From positions 558,001-622,000 of the forward strand of contig NZ_JANCNS010000001.1 of the NCBI RefSeq assembly GCF_022570735.2: a DNA stretch of 64,000 bases, in the 5' to 3' direction. The translations under genes and the position numbers were made by a program. A model generated the notes under the pieces. It did not search any database. It was not told the origin of the DNA and was given only the letters and a program-made list of their open reading frames with translations. Positions within the stretch are counted from its first letter, which is position 1, and each line of letters opens with the position of its first letter. Source of the stretch: Christiangramia oceanisediminis (lineage in GTDB: Bacteria; Bacteroidota; Bacteroidia; Flavobacteriales; Flavobacteriaceae). Below are positions 18,596-26,880 of this stretch, piece after piece.

Positions 18596-18874
18596 TTAAT
18601 CCAGCTTACTTCCTATCACCGCATTCCATTTCCTTACTTTCCAGTCCTTGATGAGTCCGTTTTTGACATAGGGATCATTATTGGCAAATGCTGTAGCCTG
18701 TGCTTCGGTTTGAAAGATCAGCAGCGCCTGGTCTGCAGGTTCGTCAAGGGCACCTCCCAAAATCAGCTCGCCTTTTTCGGCCGCCTCCCTGGCCAATCCT
18801 AAATGCTCCGCACGATACTGACCTCTTTCTTCCAGATAATTATCGGCTAAATCATAAAACAGTATATAATTCAT
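18596..18874 (-). CDS. YciI-family protein
   Basis: A 92-residue protein of the YCII family (ferredoxin-like fold; some members are dehydratases or dehalogenase-like). It has the family layout: an N-terminal strand MNYILFYDL, a helix with AEHLGLAREAAEKGELILGGAL, a central QALLIFQTEA strand, and NDPYVKNGLIKDWKVRKWN near the C-terminus. The function in the cell is not known. It stands alone on the minus strand, next to a glycosyltransferase gene of the same direction. Confidence 0.85.
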   Translation of the reverse strand: MNYILFYDLADNYLEERGQYRAEHLGLAREAAEKGELILGGALDEPADQALLIFQTEAQATAFANNDPYVKNGLIKDWKVRKWNAVIGSKLD

Positions 18875-18912
18875 AATAAAATCGTATAGTTTTTTGTTAT
18901 TGCTAAAGCTTT

Positions 18913-18937
18913 AATTGTCAATTATCCATTCTCAATT
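18913..18937. repeat. 25-bp AATTGTCAATTATCC repeat (copy 1)
   Basis: The 25 bases 18913-18937 equal the reverse complement of 30253-30277 except for one base. Both copies are intergenic, immediately beside coding sequence. Confidence 0.6.
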
Positions 18938-18942
18938 TTCAA

Positions 18943-20085
18943 TTACATATTGAATCGTCTTCCTTTCCATTCATAATCGGTAAGCATGGCAAGAATGCTT
19001 ATATATATGGTATAAAAGGGATAAACAATACTACCCCATAAATAGCTCCTAAGGATCTCCTCCCTTTTGAAGAATTTAGCTGCGCGATACAGTATGATAA
19101 AATCGATATTGAATTTCACCAGGAATGCCATCAACACATATTGGTAATCTGTATAGCCCAAAAATGCCATTACCGCACCGAAGATCAGCATAAAGTTCAT
19201 CAGGAAAACGATAATGCCGGTAAATTTTGCCAGCTTGCTGATAAAGCTCGAGGTCTTGGAAGCCCATCTCAGTCTTTGGTGGATCAGGGCTCGAAGGCTT
19301 TTCTGAAATCGGGTTTGAACGATCAGTTCAGGTGACTTTAAAAAGGCTACCTTCTCCCCTGCCTTATTGAGCTTTTGAAGCAGGAAAACATCGTCACCGC
19401 TGGCGATCTCCTCATTTCCTTCATACCCATTGTATTTTTCGAATACAGATTTTGAATAACCTAAATTTGCCGCATTGCACATAAAGCCTTTTTCAATTCC
19501 GAAACTACCAATCGTCGTGGCCTGCAAACTAAGAAAGTCCAGTTCTTCGAACCTGGTGAACAATTTTGCTCTTACATCGGCACTCCCAATAAATCCAACG
19601 GGGCCGGCAATCAACTTAGTATCATTTTCCTGGATCTGCTGGTCGAATCCGGCAAGCCATTTCACAGGCACAATACAATCGGCATCGGTGGTGACTATAT
19701 ATTCGAACCTTGCTTGATCGATACCGGTAAGCACAGCATCTTTTTTAGGGGAGGTGGTTCTTCGTTTATTTTCGATCAGTTTTATTTTTAGTCCTGGAAA
19801 TGATTCCTGAAATTCCTCGCATAATTTCAGGGAATCATCTTCAGATTCATCATTGACCAGGATGATCTCGTAAAGTTCACTAGGATATCTTAATCCTGAA
19901 AGCGATTTGAACAATTCGGGAAGATTTTCAGCCTCGTTTCTGTAAGGGATGATGATGCTAAAACTGGTTTTCGGAATTTCCTTTTTCAGCTCGAAATCAG
20001 GCAATTTTTTCCAGCCATAAATAAATGCCGCCAGCAGGCCCGTATAGCAGGCAGTAACAAGTACCAGCAGAATAACTAAAATCAT
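18943..20085 (-). CDS. membrane glycosyltransferase, family 2
   Basis: A 380-residue processive-type GT2 enzyme that adds sugars from nucleotide-sugar donors, probably to an envelope polymer or lipid. It has an N-terminal helix (about 2-23), a GT-A domain with SIIIPYRNEAENLPELF, the VTTDADCIVP acidic motif near residue 135, ASGDDVFLLQKL, and the processivity motif QRLRW near 270. Two to three C-terminal helices follow. The substrate cannot be read. It is divergent from ruvC with a 70-base gap. Confidence 0.87.
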   Translation of the reverse strand: MILVILLVLVTACYTGLLAAFIYGWKKLPDFELKKEIPKTSFSIIIPYRNEAENLPELFKSLSGLRYPSELYEIILVNDESEDDSLKLCEEFQESFPGLKIKLIENKRRTTSPKKDAVLTGIDQARFEYIVTTDADCIVPVKWLAGFDQQIQENDTKLIAGPVGFIGSADVRAKLFTRFEELDFLSLQATTIGSFGIEKGFMCNAANLGYSKSVFEKYNGYEGNEEIASGDDVFLLQKLNKAGEKVAFLKSPELIVQTRFQKSLRALIHQRLRWASKTSSFISKLAKFTGIIVFLMNFMLIFGAVMAFLGYTDYQYVLMAFLVKFNIDFIILYRAAKFFKREEILRSYLWGSIVYPFYTIYISILAMLTDYEWKGRRFNM

Positions 20086-20155
20086 GGTTGGTTTGATTTA
20101 ATGCTGCCTGAGCAGAATTACGTAGCTTTGTGAAGTCCCAAATTAGGAAAATTTA

Positions 20156-20734
20156 GTGAGCAAAACTTCGGAAAAAACGGTTTTAAAAGGCGAAAGGATA
20201 ATCCTGGGGATAGACCCCGGCACCACGATCATGGGTTTCGGACTCATCAAAGTGGAGAACAAAAAGATGAGCTTTATCCAGATGAATGAACTTCAGCTGA
20301 GCAAGTACAAAGACCATTATGTTAAGCTCAGGCATATTTTCGAACGAACCATAGAATTGATCGATAATTATCACCCAGATGAGATCGCGATTGAAGCACC
20401 TTTCTTCGGAAAGAATGTACAGTCCATGCTTAAACTGGGACGGGCGCAGGGCGTGGCAATGGCCGCAGGATTATCACGGCAGATCCCTATTACCGAATAC
20501 CTTCCGAAGAAGATCAAAATGGCAATTACCGGGAACGGAAGTGCTAGCAAGGAACAGGTCGCAAAGATGCTGCAGAGTCAGTTAAAGATCGGTAAGCTAC
20601 CAAAAAACCTCGATGCGACCGACGGACTCGCTGCTGCGGTTTGTCATTTCTACAATTCCGGGAAAACTGAAATTGGAAAAAGCTACACCGGATGGGATGC
20701 CTTTATCAAGCAAAATCCGAAACGAGTCAAATAA
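20156..20734 (+). CDS. ruvC: Holliday junction resolvase RuvC
   Basis: Endonuclease that resolves Holliday junctions with RuvAB during recombinational repair. The 192 residues show the catalytic acid motifs: ILGIDPGTTIMGFG near 17-30, the AIEAPFFGKN segment with Glu, and NLDATDGLAAAVCHFY near the end. The start is GTG 20156; no ATG precedes the conserved first strand. The neighbour hemW follows on the same strand after 71 bases of AT-rich sequence. Confidence 0.95.
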   Translation: MSKTSEKTVLKGERIILGIDPGTTIMGFGLIKVENKKMSFIQMNELQLSKYKDHYVKLRHIFERTIELIDNYHPDEIAIEAPFFGKNVQSMLKLGRAQGVAMAAGLSRQIPITEYLPKKIKMAITGNGSASKEQVAKMLQSQLKIGKLPKNLDATDGLAAAVCHFYNSGKTEIGKSYTGWDAFIKQNPKRVK

Positions 20735-20805
20735 TTAGGCAATGAGAAAATTTGAAAATTTGAGAACGAGATTTTCAAATTGAATGATTTTCAAATCTTC
20801 AAATT

Positions 20806-21933
20806 ATGAGCGGCATTTACATCCATATCCCGTTTTGCAAGCAGGCCTGTCATTACTGTGATTTCCATTTTTCGACTTCCATAAAGAAGAAAGGCGAACT
20901 GGTAAACATGCTCTGCAGGGAACTGGTTTTACGTAAGGATGAACTAAGTTCAGCAAGGCTGGAAACCATCTATTTTGGAGGAGGCACTCCTTCCCTGCTA
21001 AGCGCCCAGGAACTTGCTGAAATATTTGAAACCATTGAGAATAATTTTGAAGTTTCTCCGGATGCCGAGATTACCCTGGAAGCAAACCCCGATGACCTTT
21101 CCGATAAATCTTTAAAGATGCTTGCCGATTCACCGGTAAACAGACTAAGCATTGGGGTACAGTCTTTTTTCGAGAAAGATCTCAAACTGATGAACCGGGC
21201 GCACAATGCGCAGGAAGCATGGAATTCCCTGAAAATGGCGAAGCAATATTTCGACAATATTTCCATTGACCTTATTTACGGGATTCCGGGACAAAGCAAT
21301 GAGGAATGGAAGCAAAACCTTGCCAAGGCGCTCGAACTCAATATTCCCCATATTTCCAGTTATGCACTTACTGTAGAGCCAAGAACAGCGCTCGAAAAGT
21401 TCATCGAAAAAGGGAAAGTAAAGCCGGTGGATGATGAACAATACCGGGAACAATTCGATATACTTCTGGAAACGCTGAAATCTAATGGGTTTGAACATTA
21501 CGAATTTTCCAACTTTGGAAAGGCAGGCTATCATTCACGGAACAATATGGCTTACTGGATGGGCAAGCCTTACCTTGGAATAGGACCTTCCGCACATTCT
21601 TTCGACGGCAAATCCCGAAAATGGATTGTGAGTAACAACACCTTATATATAAAATCGCTGGAAAAAGATCAAATACCCCAGGAAACGGAGGAATTGAGTC
21701 TTACCGATCAATACAACGAATTCGTGATGACAAGGTTACGGACCAAATATGGCGTAAAACTAAGTGACCTTGAAGAAAAGTTTGGCCATGAATATTCACG
21801 ACATTTTTTAGAGAATGCCCAGGAATTTATAAAAGATGATTTGCTTGAAGAACAAAATGGTACTTTCCATATCACCCAAAAAGGAAAATTCCTGAGCGAC
21901 GGTATTGCTTCGGAATTGTTTTTCATTGACTAA
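20806..21933 (+). CDS. hemW: radical SAM heme chaperone HemW (coproporphyrinogen III oxidase-like)
   Basis: A 375-residue radical SAM protein. The cluster motif CKQACHYC (Cys 11, 15, 18) is followed by DFHF, as in HemW, rather than the extra Cys of HemN. GGGTPSLL and the C-terminal winged-helix HemN_C region are present. HemW binds heme and hands it to apoproteins, while HemN makes protoporphyrinogen; the shape of the Cys motif favours HemW. The start ATG leads directly to the first strand SGIYIHIPFC. Confidence 0.93.
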   Translation: MSGIYIHIPFCKQACHYCDFHFSTSIKKKGELVNMLCRELVLRKDELSSARLETIYFGGGTPSLLSAQELAEIFETIENNFEVSPDAEITLEANPDDLSDKSLKMLADSPVNRLSIGVQSFFEKDLKLMNRAHNAQEAWNSLKMAKQYFDNISIDLIYGIPGQSNEEWKQNLAKALELNIPHISSYALTVEPRTALEKFIEKGKVKPVDDEQYREQFDILLETLKSNGFEHYEFSNFGKAGYHSRNNMAYWMGKPYLGIGPSAHSFDGKSRKWIVSNNTLYIKSLEKDQIPQETEELSLTDQYNEFVMTRLRTKYGVKLSDLEEKFGHEYSRHFLENAQEFIKDDLLEEQNGTFHITQKGKFLSDGIASELFFID

Positions 21934-21993
21934 ACATCCCTTCTAAAGCAAGACCTAACAATAACCTGCTCATTATTTCATTCAACCTCAGCA

Positions 21994-22024
21994 GTCATTC
22001 CGAGCGAAGCGAAGGAATCTCTGA
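21994..22024. repeat. dispersed palindromic repeat
   Basis: GTCATTCCGAGCGAAGCGAAGGAATCTCTGA: a degenerate dyad of the TTCGxxxxGAAGGAATCT family, between hemW and the cyclase-family gene. Confidence 0.6.
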
Positions 22025-22138
22025 AACAGCAAAAAATCTTTTCTGGAACTGAAATCCGCTGAAAAATCTAAATCTTAGAATTGCCTTGCTATATATCGAT
22101 TAACAATCCTAAATTTGTGAGTGACCAATCAATTGAAC

Positions 22139-22891
22139 ATGCTTGCCACGATAAGCCATAACGGCCAGTCTTATCAAATAGATTTCTCAAAGCCAATGGA
22201 TATTTCCATTAGCCTGCGAGGAGATCATAAAAACCCGGTCGCCTGGTATTTGAAACACCCGGAGATAAAACCGGTAAAGGATGGTGATTTTATAGGTAAG
22301 GTTAGCGAAGGGGCTTCGGTGAATTTCAATAATATCTGGTTCAATCCGCATGCCCACGCTACTCATACCGAATGTGTAGGGCATATCAGTGAGGAGTTTC
22401 ACAGTATTCAGCAACATTTAAAAAGCTTCTTTTTCAAGGCGAAACTCATTTCGATTGAACCCGAGAAAAAAGGTCAGGACCAGGTCATTACCCGGCAGTT
22501 ACTGGAAAAGAAATCGGGAAACCTGGATTGCGATGCTTTGGTCATCAGGACTCTTCCCAACTACATCGGCAAGATCTCCAGACAGCATTCCCACACCAAC
22601 TGGCCGTATCTGGAAGAAGCGGCGGCCATATTCCTTAGAGAAAAAGGGATCAAACATTTGCTTATTGACCAACCCTCTGTAGAAAAAGAAAAAGATGACG
22701 GGAAATTACTGGCCCACAAGGCTTTTTGGAATTACCCGAAAAACACACGGTTTGATGCTACCATCACAGAACTGATCTATGTTCCGAACAAATTCCAGGA
22801 TGGTGATTACTTTCTGAACCTGCAACCGGCCTCTTTCGAGAACGATGCCGCACCCTGTAAACCCGTGTTGTATAAAATACTTGATCAATGA
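22139..22891 (+). CDS. cyclase-family (kynurenine formamidase-like) metallohydrolase
   Basis: A protein of the cyclase/kynurenine formamidase family (PF04199), manganese- or zinc-dependent hydrolases. The metal-site signature is seen as HAHATHTECVGHI. It has about 250 residues, the normal length. I prefer ATG 22139 because conservation begins there; GTG 22121 lies six codons upstream. The stop overlaps the next ATG (ATGA at 22888-22891), so it forms an operon with DUF4260 and DUF4230 genes. The substrate is uncertain. Confidence 0.82.
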   Translation: MLATISHNGQSYQIDFSKPMDISISLRGDHKNPVAWYLKHPEIKPVKDGDFIGKVSEGASVNFNNIWFNPHAHATHTECVGHISEEFHSIQQHLKSFFFKAKLISIEPEKKGQDQVITRQLLEKKSGNLDCDALVIRTLPNYIGKISRQHSHTNWPYLEEAAAIFLREKGIKHLLIDQPSVEKEKDDGKLLAHKAFWNYPKNTRFDATITELIYVPNKFQDGDYFLNLQPASFENDAAPCKPVLYKILDQ

Positions 22892-23238
22892 CAACATCCT
22901 TAAAAATAGAAGAACTGGCCATGCTCGTTCTGGGCATCTGGGGTTTCAGCCTGTTAAATTATAGCTGGTGGTGGTTTGCCGGTTTGTTCTTTCTTCCCGA
23001 TATTGGGATGTTGGGATACCTGGTGAACAATAAAATCGGTGCGATTAGCTATAATATTTTTCATCACAAAGCCATCGCAATTGGTATTGGCCTGATTGGA
23101 ATTTTTAGTCAGAGTCCTGAATTGCAGCTGGCGGGAATCATCCTTTTCAGCCATTCAAGTTTTGACAGGATGCTGGGCTACGGACTCAAATACGAAAAAG
23201 GTTTTAAATTTACCCATCTTGGGGAAATAGGAAAATAA
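22888..23238 (+). CDS. DUF4260 family membrane protein
   Basis: A 116-residue protein with three to four hydrophobic stretches and the DUF4260 hallmarks: FFLPDIGMLGYLVN and the C-terminal FSHSSFDRMLGYGLKYEKGFKFTHLG. It is an inner-membrane protein of unknown function. The gene overlaps its upstream neighbour by 4 bases and ends 1 base before the next gene. Confidence 0.85.
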   Translation: MTTSLKIEELAMLVLGIWGFSLLNYSWWWFAGLFFLPDIGMLGYLVNNKIGAISYNIFHHKAIAIGIGLIGIFSQSPELQLAGIILFSHSSFDRMLGYGLKYEKGFKFTHLGEIGK

Positions 23239-23239
23239 T

Positions 23240-23866
23240 ATGGAATTACTGTTTATCGGACTTGCTGCCGGGGCGATACTGGCCTATTTTATCTTCGCTC
23301 GATTTAATAAGGAGCGTTCAGAACTGAAAACCAGTGAGCAGTCGGTTGTTCTCATGGATAAGATAAAAAGCGTTTGCAAGTTTATCACGGTCGAGGGCGA
23401 TTTTTCAGAGATCTATCATTATGAAAACCTCAAAGAGAAATACCTGAGCCTGATACTCGGTAAGAAAAAGGCTATTGTATTGGTAACAGCAAAAGCTCAT
23501 GTTGGATTTGACCTGAGCAAGATCAGGATGGAAAGCGACAATGAAAATAAAAGGATCATTCTCACCAACTTTCCGCAACCGGAATTATTAACCATCGAGA
23601 CGGATTTTAAATATTACGATAAACGGGAAGGTTGGGCGAATCCGTTTACCACTTCAGATCTCACAGATATTAATCGTGACGCGAAAAAGGCAATCGTAGA
23701 TAAGATCCCTCAGAGCGGATTGCTTGACAAGGCAAAATCTGAAGCATTGGAAACCATTCTTTTAATGGAAAAGATCGTGGAAACCATTGGTTGGAAACTG
23801 GATTATACGGCTTTGACCATAGAAGGTGGGGAGCCGGAGAAGTTGGAGGAAGGAAATAAGAATTAG
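23240..23866 (+). CDS. DUF4230 family membrane-anchored protein
   Basis: The 208-residue protein has one N-terminal transmembrane helix (about 3-20) and a soluble DUF4230 domain. Characteristic segments include KSVCKFITVEGDFSEIYHY and KAIVLVTAKAHVGFDLSKI. The family is widespread but uncharacterised. The gap of 1 base from the DUF4260 gene indicates cotranscription, as the last of three genes. Confidence 0.85.
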   Translation: MELLFIGLAAGAILAYFIFARFNKERSELKTSEQSVVLMDKIKSVCKFITVEGDFSEIYHYENLKEKYLSLILGKKKAIVLVTAKAHVGFDLSKIRMESDNENKRIILTNFPQPELLTIETDFKYYDKREGWANPFTTSDLTDINRDAKKAIVDKIPQSGLLDKAKSEALETILLMEKIVETIGWKLDYTALTIEGGEPEKLEEGNKN

Positions 23867-23914
23867 ATGCTGAAAATAACTCGATATCTGTAGCAGCATA
23901 AAAGATTGAATTAC

Positions 23915-23950
23915 GTCACCCTGTCCCGAAGCTTCGGGAGATTCAGGGTC
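23915..23950. repeat. palindromic intergenic repeat with a 16-bp perfect dyad
   Basis: GTCACCCTGTCCCGAAGCTTCGGGA: the 16 bases at 23924-23939 (TCCCGAAGCTTCGGGA) are a perfect palindrome. The GTCACC start is shared with other repeats in the window. It could also end transcripts of the DUF4230 operon. Confidence 0.6.
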
Positions 23951-23961
23951 TTTTTTAAAAA

Positions 23962-24188
23962 ATGAACAGTAGTTGCACCTATATTTTAGCAAACAAAACA
24001 AGGACTGTACTTTATATAGGAGTAACTTCTGACTTAAAATTCAGGATTTGATGTATTTTGAAGAATTCTCAGATATAAATCAGGCGATAGAAAGTGAGAA
24101 ACAACTGAAAAACTGGCGCAGAAAGTGGAAGCTGCGTTTAATACAATCTACAAATCCAGAAATGAAAGATTTATTCCAGGACCTATAA
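23962..24188 (+). pseudogene. GIY-YIG endonuclease pseudogene
   Basis: ATG 23962 opens a frame reading MNSSCTYILANKTRTVLYIGVTSDLK, the start of a small GIY-YIG (UPF0213/YhbQ-type) nuclease, and stops at TGA 24049. A second frame, offset by two bases, continues from 24051 as MYFEEFSDINQAIESEKQLKNW and ends with NPEMKDLFQDL, the family's C-terminal half. About 20 central residues, with the usual arginine/histidine region, are missing. An out-of-frame deletion has therefore inactivated a formerly intact gene. Confidence 0.75.
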
Positions 24189-24193
24189 TTTTG

Positions 24194-24233
24194 AGATGCT
24201 GAAACAACCCCGACAATTCGGGGCAGCATGACG
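24194..24233. repeat. palindromic intergenic repeat
   Basis: GATGCTGAAACAACCCCGACAATTCGGGGCAGCATGACG: a stem of CCCCGA with TCGGGG, flanked by GATGCTG and CAGCATGA, which also pair in part. A single dyad of the dispersed family. Confidence 0.5.
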
Positions 24234-24265
24234 ATATAACCATGGCCATGGAAAATAATTAAAAA

Positions 24266-24625
24266 ATGAACATCGATACTTTCAGAGATTATTGCCTCAG
24301 CAAAAAAGGAGTGACCGAAGGTCTTCCTTTTGGCCCAGACAACCTGGTCTTTAAGGTAATGGGCAAGATGTTCTCCATTGTTTCCCTGGATGAAGTACCG
24401 TTGAGAACAAATCTGAAATGTGATCCCGATCGCGCGATTGAACTGCGAGAAGAATACGACGGCTCTATTCTTCCCGGCTATCATATGAACAAACAACACT
24501 GGAATACGCTGATTCTTGACCATCGGCTAGATCCAAAATTGGTATTCGAACTGATCGATCATTCTTACGACCTGGTCGTGGATAGCCTCACACAAAAACT
24601 GAAAAAAGAACTTGAAGACTTATAA
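24266..24625 (+). CDS. MmcQ/YjbR family protein
   Basis: A 119-residue protein of the MmcQ/YjbR family (a CyaY-like fold, sometimes described as DNA-binding). It shows the family pattern: an N-terminal LSKKGVTEGLPFGPDNLVFKVMGKMFSI, then PGYHMNKQHWNTLIL, and a C-terminal helix. The stop overlaps the start of the next gene (TAATG), so it is translated together with the MutS-like gene. Its function is not established. Confidence 0.87.
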   Translation: MNIDTFRDYCLSKKGVTEGLPFGPDNLVFKVMGKMFSIVSLDEVPLRTNLKCDPDRAIELREEYDGSILPGYHMNKQHWNTLILDHRLDPKLVFELIDHSYDLVVDSLTQKLKKELEDL

Positions 24626-26403
24626 TGACTAAACCTACTGAATTCTATAAAAGCCAAAGTTCAAAATATACCGGCATTGAAAAGCAACTTACCAAAAAAC
24701 TGATCTTTTCAAGCACTTTACGCTTAATTGTATTTCTGGCGATTTTTGGAATCATCTATTTCTTTTTCGGAAATGCGAGCGTACTGATCCCAGCGGTCAT
24801 TGCGCTGCTAGCGATTTTCATATTCCTGGTGTCGAGGCATTCCGATCTTAAAAAAGAACGGGAAAAGATCAGGGCGCTTATCAAGCTGAACGAACAGGAA
24901 CTGAAGATCATAGAAACTGGCGATTTTTCCGATTTGCCCGAAGGATTGGAATTCGATATCGAAGGCCATGAATTTAGCCGTGATATCGATCTTTTTGGAA
25001 GAAAATCCTTTTTTCAATACCTCAACAGGACCGCCCTTCAGGAAGGAAAGGCCCGATTGGCCAGAATTCTGTTGGCGAATAAAACTGACAGGATCGAGCG
25101 TAAACAGGAAGCGGTTAAGGAACTGGCTTCAAAAGCCGACTGGCGACAGAATTATACCGCTACGGCAACCCTGGTGAAGACCGAAACCGATTCCCAAACA
25201 ATCCTTAAATGGTTGCAAAATTATAAAGCTTTTGTACCTGGTTTCATGAAATGGTTTCCAGCCGTATTTTCCGTATTATCAATTGGGGTATTCGTAGCCT
25301 ATTACTTCGATTTCATCGGTTTCTGGCAATTACTGCTTTGGTACCTGGTAGGGATGATGATCAGCGGATTTTATCTGAAGAAAATAAATGAGTTATCCTC
25401 GAATGTAAGCAAGGCCCAGGACACTTTTCAGCAATATTACCAGCTGCTGGCATTTATTGAGAACGAGCATTTCGATTCGGAACTCATGAAAAAGCTGAAG
25501 AGATCCATAGAATCTGAATCCAAAAAAGCCTCGGTCATCCTTCAGGAATTTTCCAAAGCAATCGATGCCCTGGACCAGCGTAACAATATACTTTTCGGAA
25601 TAGTCGCCAATGGATTTTTCCTTTGGGACCTTCGGCAATCTTACCGGCTCGAAAAATGGATCGCTAATCATCATGAGGCAGTGGAACACTGGTTTGAAGC
25701 GGTAGAACGAACCGATGCTTATAACAGCCTCGGAAATTTTGCATTCAATCATCGTTCTTATGTCTTTCCGAAGATACTTTCCGAAAAGAAAGGTATCAAA
25801 GCCACGAACCTGGGACATCCTTTACTGGATGCGAAGAAACGAGTGGACAATGATTTTGAGATCACGGCCGATCAGTTTTTTATCATTACCGGGGCTAATA
25901 TGGCCGGAAAAAGTACATTCCTGCGAACTGTTGCTCTTCAAATCGTGATGTCCAATATCGGCTTACCTGTTTGCGCGGAAAGCTGCAGCTATTCACCTAT
26001 TAAGTTGATCACCAGTATGCGAACTAGCGATTCCCTGGGTGATGATGAATCGTATTTCTTTTCAGAACTTAAAAGGCTGAAGTATATCGTAGACCGGATC
26101 CAGGACGAAAAATATTTCATTATTCTAGACGAGATCCTCAAAGGGACCAACAGCACCGATAAAGCCATTGGCTCCCGAAAATTCGTGCAGCGCCTGGTTG
26201 GCAGCAGTTCTACCGGGATCATCGCCACTCATGACCTGAGCCTGTGCGAGATTAGCCAGGAACTGGAACAGGTGAAGAATTACTATTTTGATGCAGAGAT
26301 CGTGAACGACGAACTTCATTTTGATTATCACCTCAAAACCGGTGTTTGCCAGAATATGAATGCATCCTTTCTTTTGAGGAAGATGAAGATTGTAGAGGAA
26401 TAA
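24625..26403 (+). CDS. membrane-anchored MutS-family ATPase
   Basis: A 592-residue protein with the C-terminal MutS ATPase domain: Walker A GANMAGKST near 425, Walker B YFIILDEIL near 497, GTNSTDK and the ATHDLS switch. The N-terminal part lacks the mismatch-binding domain and instead has hydrophobic helices at about 35-70 and 205-255. It also lacks the Smr tail of MutS2. This type is common in Bacteroidota and is annotated as MutS-related, but a role in mismatch repair is doubtful. It is cotranscribed with the MmcQ-like gene. Confidence 0.87.
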   Translation: MTKPTEFYKSQSSKYTGIEKQLTKKLIFSSTLRLIVFLAIFGIIYFFFGNASVLIPAVIALLAIFIFLVSRHSDLKKEREKIRALIKLNEQELKIIETGDFSDLPEGLEFDIEGHEFSRDIDLFGRKSFFQYLNRTALQEGKARLARILLANKTDRIERKQEAVKELASKADWRQNYTATATLVKTETDSQTILKWLQNYKAFVPGFMKWFPAVFSVLSIGVFVAYYFDFIGFWQLLLWYLVGMMISGFYLKKINELSSNVSKAQDTFQQYYQLLAFIENEHFDSELMKKLKRSIESESKKASVILQEFSKAIDALDQRNNILFGIVANGFFLWDLRQSYRLEKWIANHHEAVEHWFEAVERTDAYNSLGNFAFNHRSYVFPKILSEKKGIKATNLGHPLLDAKKRVDNDFEITADQFFIITGANMAGKSTFLRTVALQIVMSNIGLPVCAESCSYSPIKLITSMRTSDSLGDDESYFFSELKRLKYIVDRIQDEKYFIILDEILKGTNSTDKAIGSRKFVQRLVGSSSTGIIATHDLSLCEISQELEQVKNYYFDAEIVNDELHFDYHLKTGVCQNMNASFLLRKMKIVEE

Positions 26404-26470
26404 TAAATTCGTCTAAATGATGGAAATCCTTTGGGGCCATGAGTTTATTCTTTAAAAAAAAATAATCACG

Positions 26471-26769
26471 GACTGTCACCTCGAGCGGAGTCGAGAGGTA
26501 AAAGTTTTTAGTCAGGGAAAATAAACCATAGTTAGGTCTGAATTTAATCCACTAAAAAAATAATTCTGTGACATTAATTGAGGCTGAAAAAGTGAATAAA
26601 ATAGGTCTCGACTCTCCTTCGACTACGCTCAGGACAAGCTGCTCGACCTGACACTAACATTTCGGTGCTACGCCTCCAAAGAGAACAGGCTTAGTCAAGA
26701 GGTTACAATTTCTGAGGTAGGTCTCGACTCTCCTTCGACTACGCTCAGGACAAGCTGCTCGACCTGACA
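26471..26769. repeat. intergenic repeat cluster with a duplicated 52-bp unit
   Basis: The 477-base gap after the MutS-like gene holds a GTCACCTCGAGCGGAGTCGAGAGG dyad near 26475-26500. An identical 52-bp unit (TAGGTCTCGACTCTCCTTCG...GACCTGACA) appears at 26602-26653 and again at 26718-26769. No gene is seen. Confidence 0.75.
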
Positions 26770-26880
26770 TCGGAATTAGTCGAATAGGTTAAATCTGTGT
26801 ATCAATTTCCCTCTACCTGGCACTAACATTTCATGCTTCTACTGCCCTCAGCATGACCTCAAGACCTTATATTTGCCACT

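Noticed and set aside
24080-24523. 147-codon minus-strand open frame
   Set aside because: It covers the GIY-YIG remnant and the start of the MmcQ-like gene; the plus-strand reading is the coherent one.
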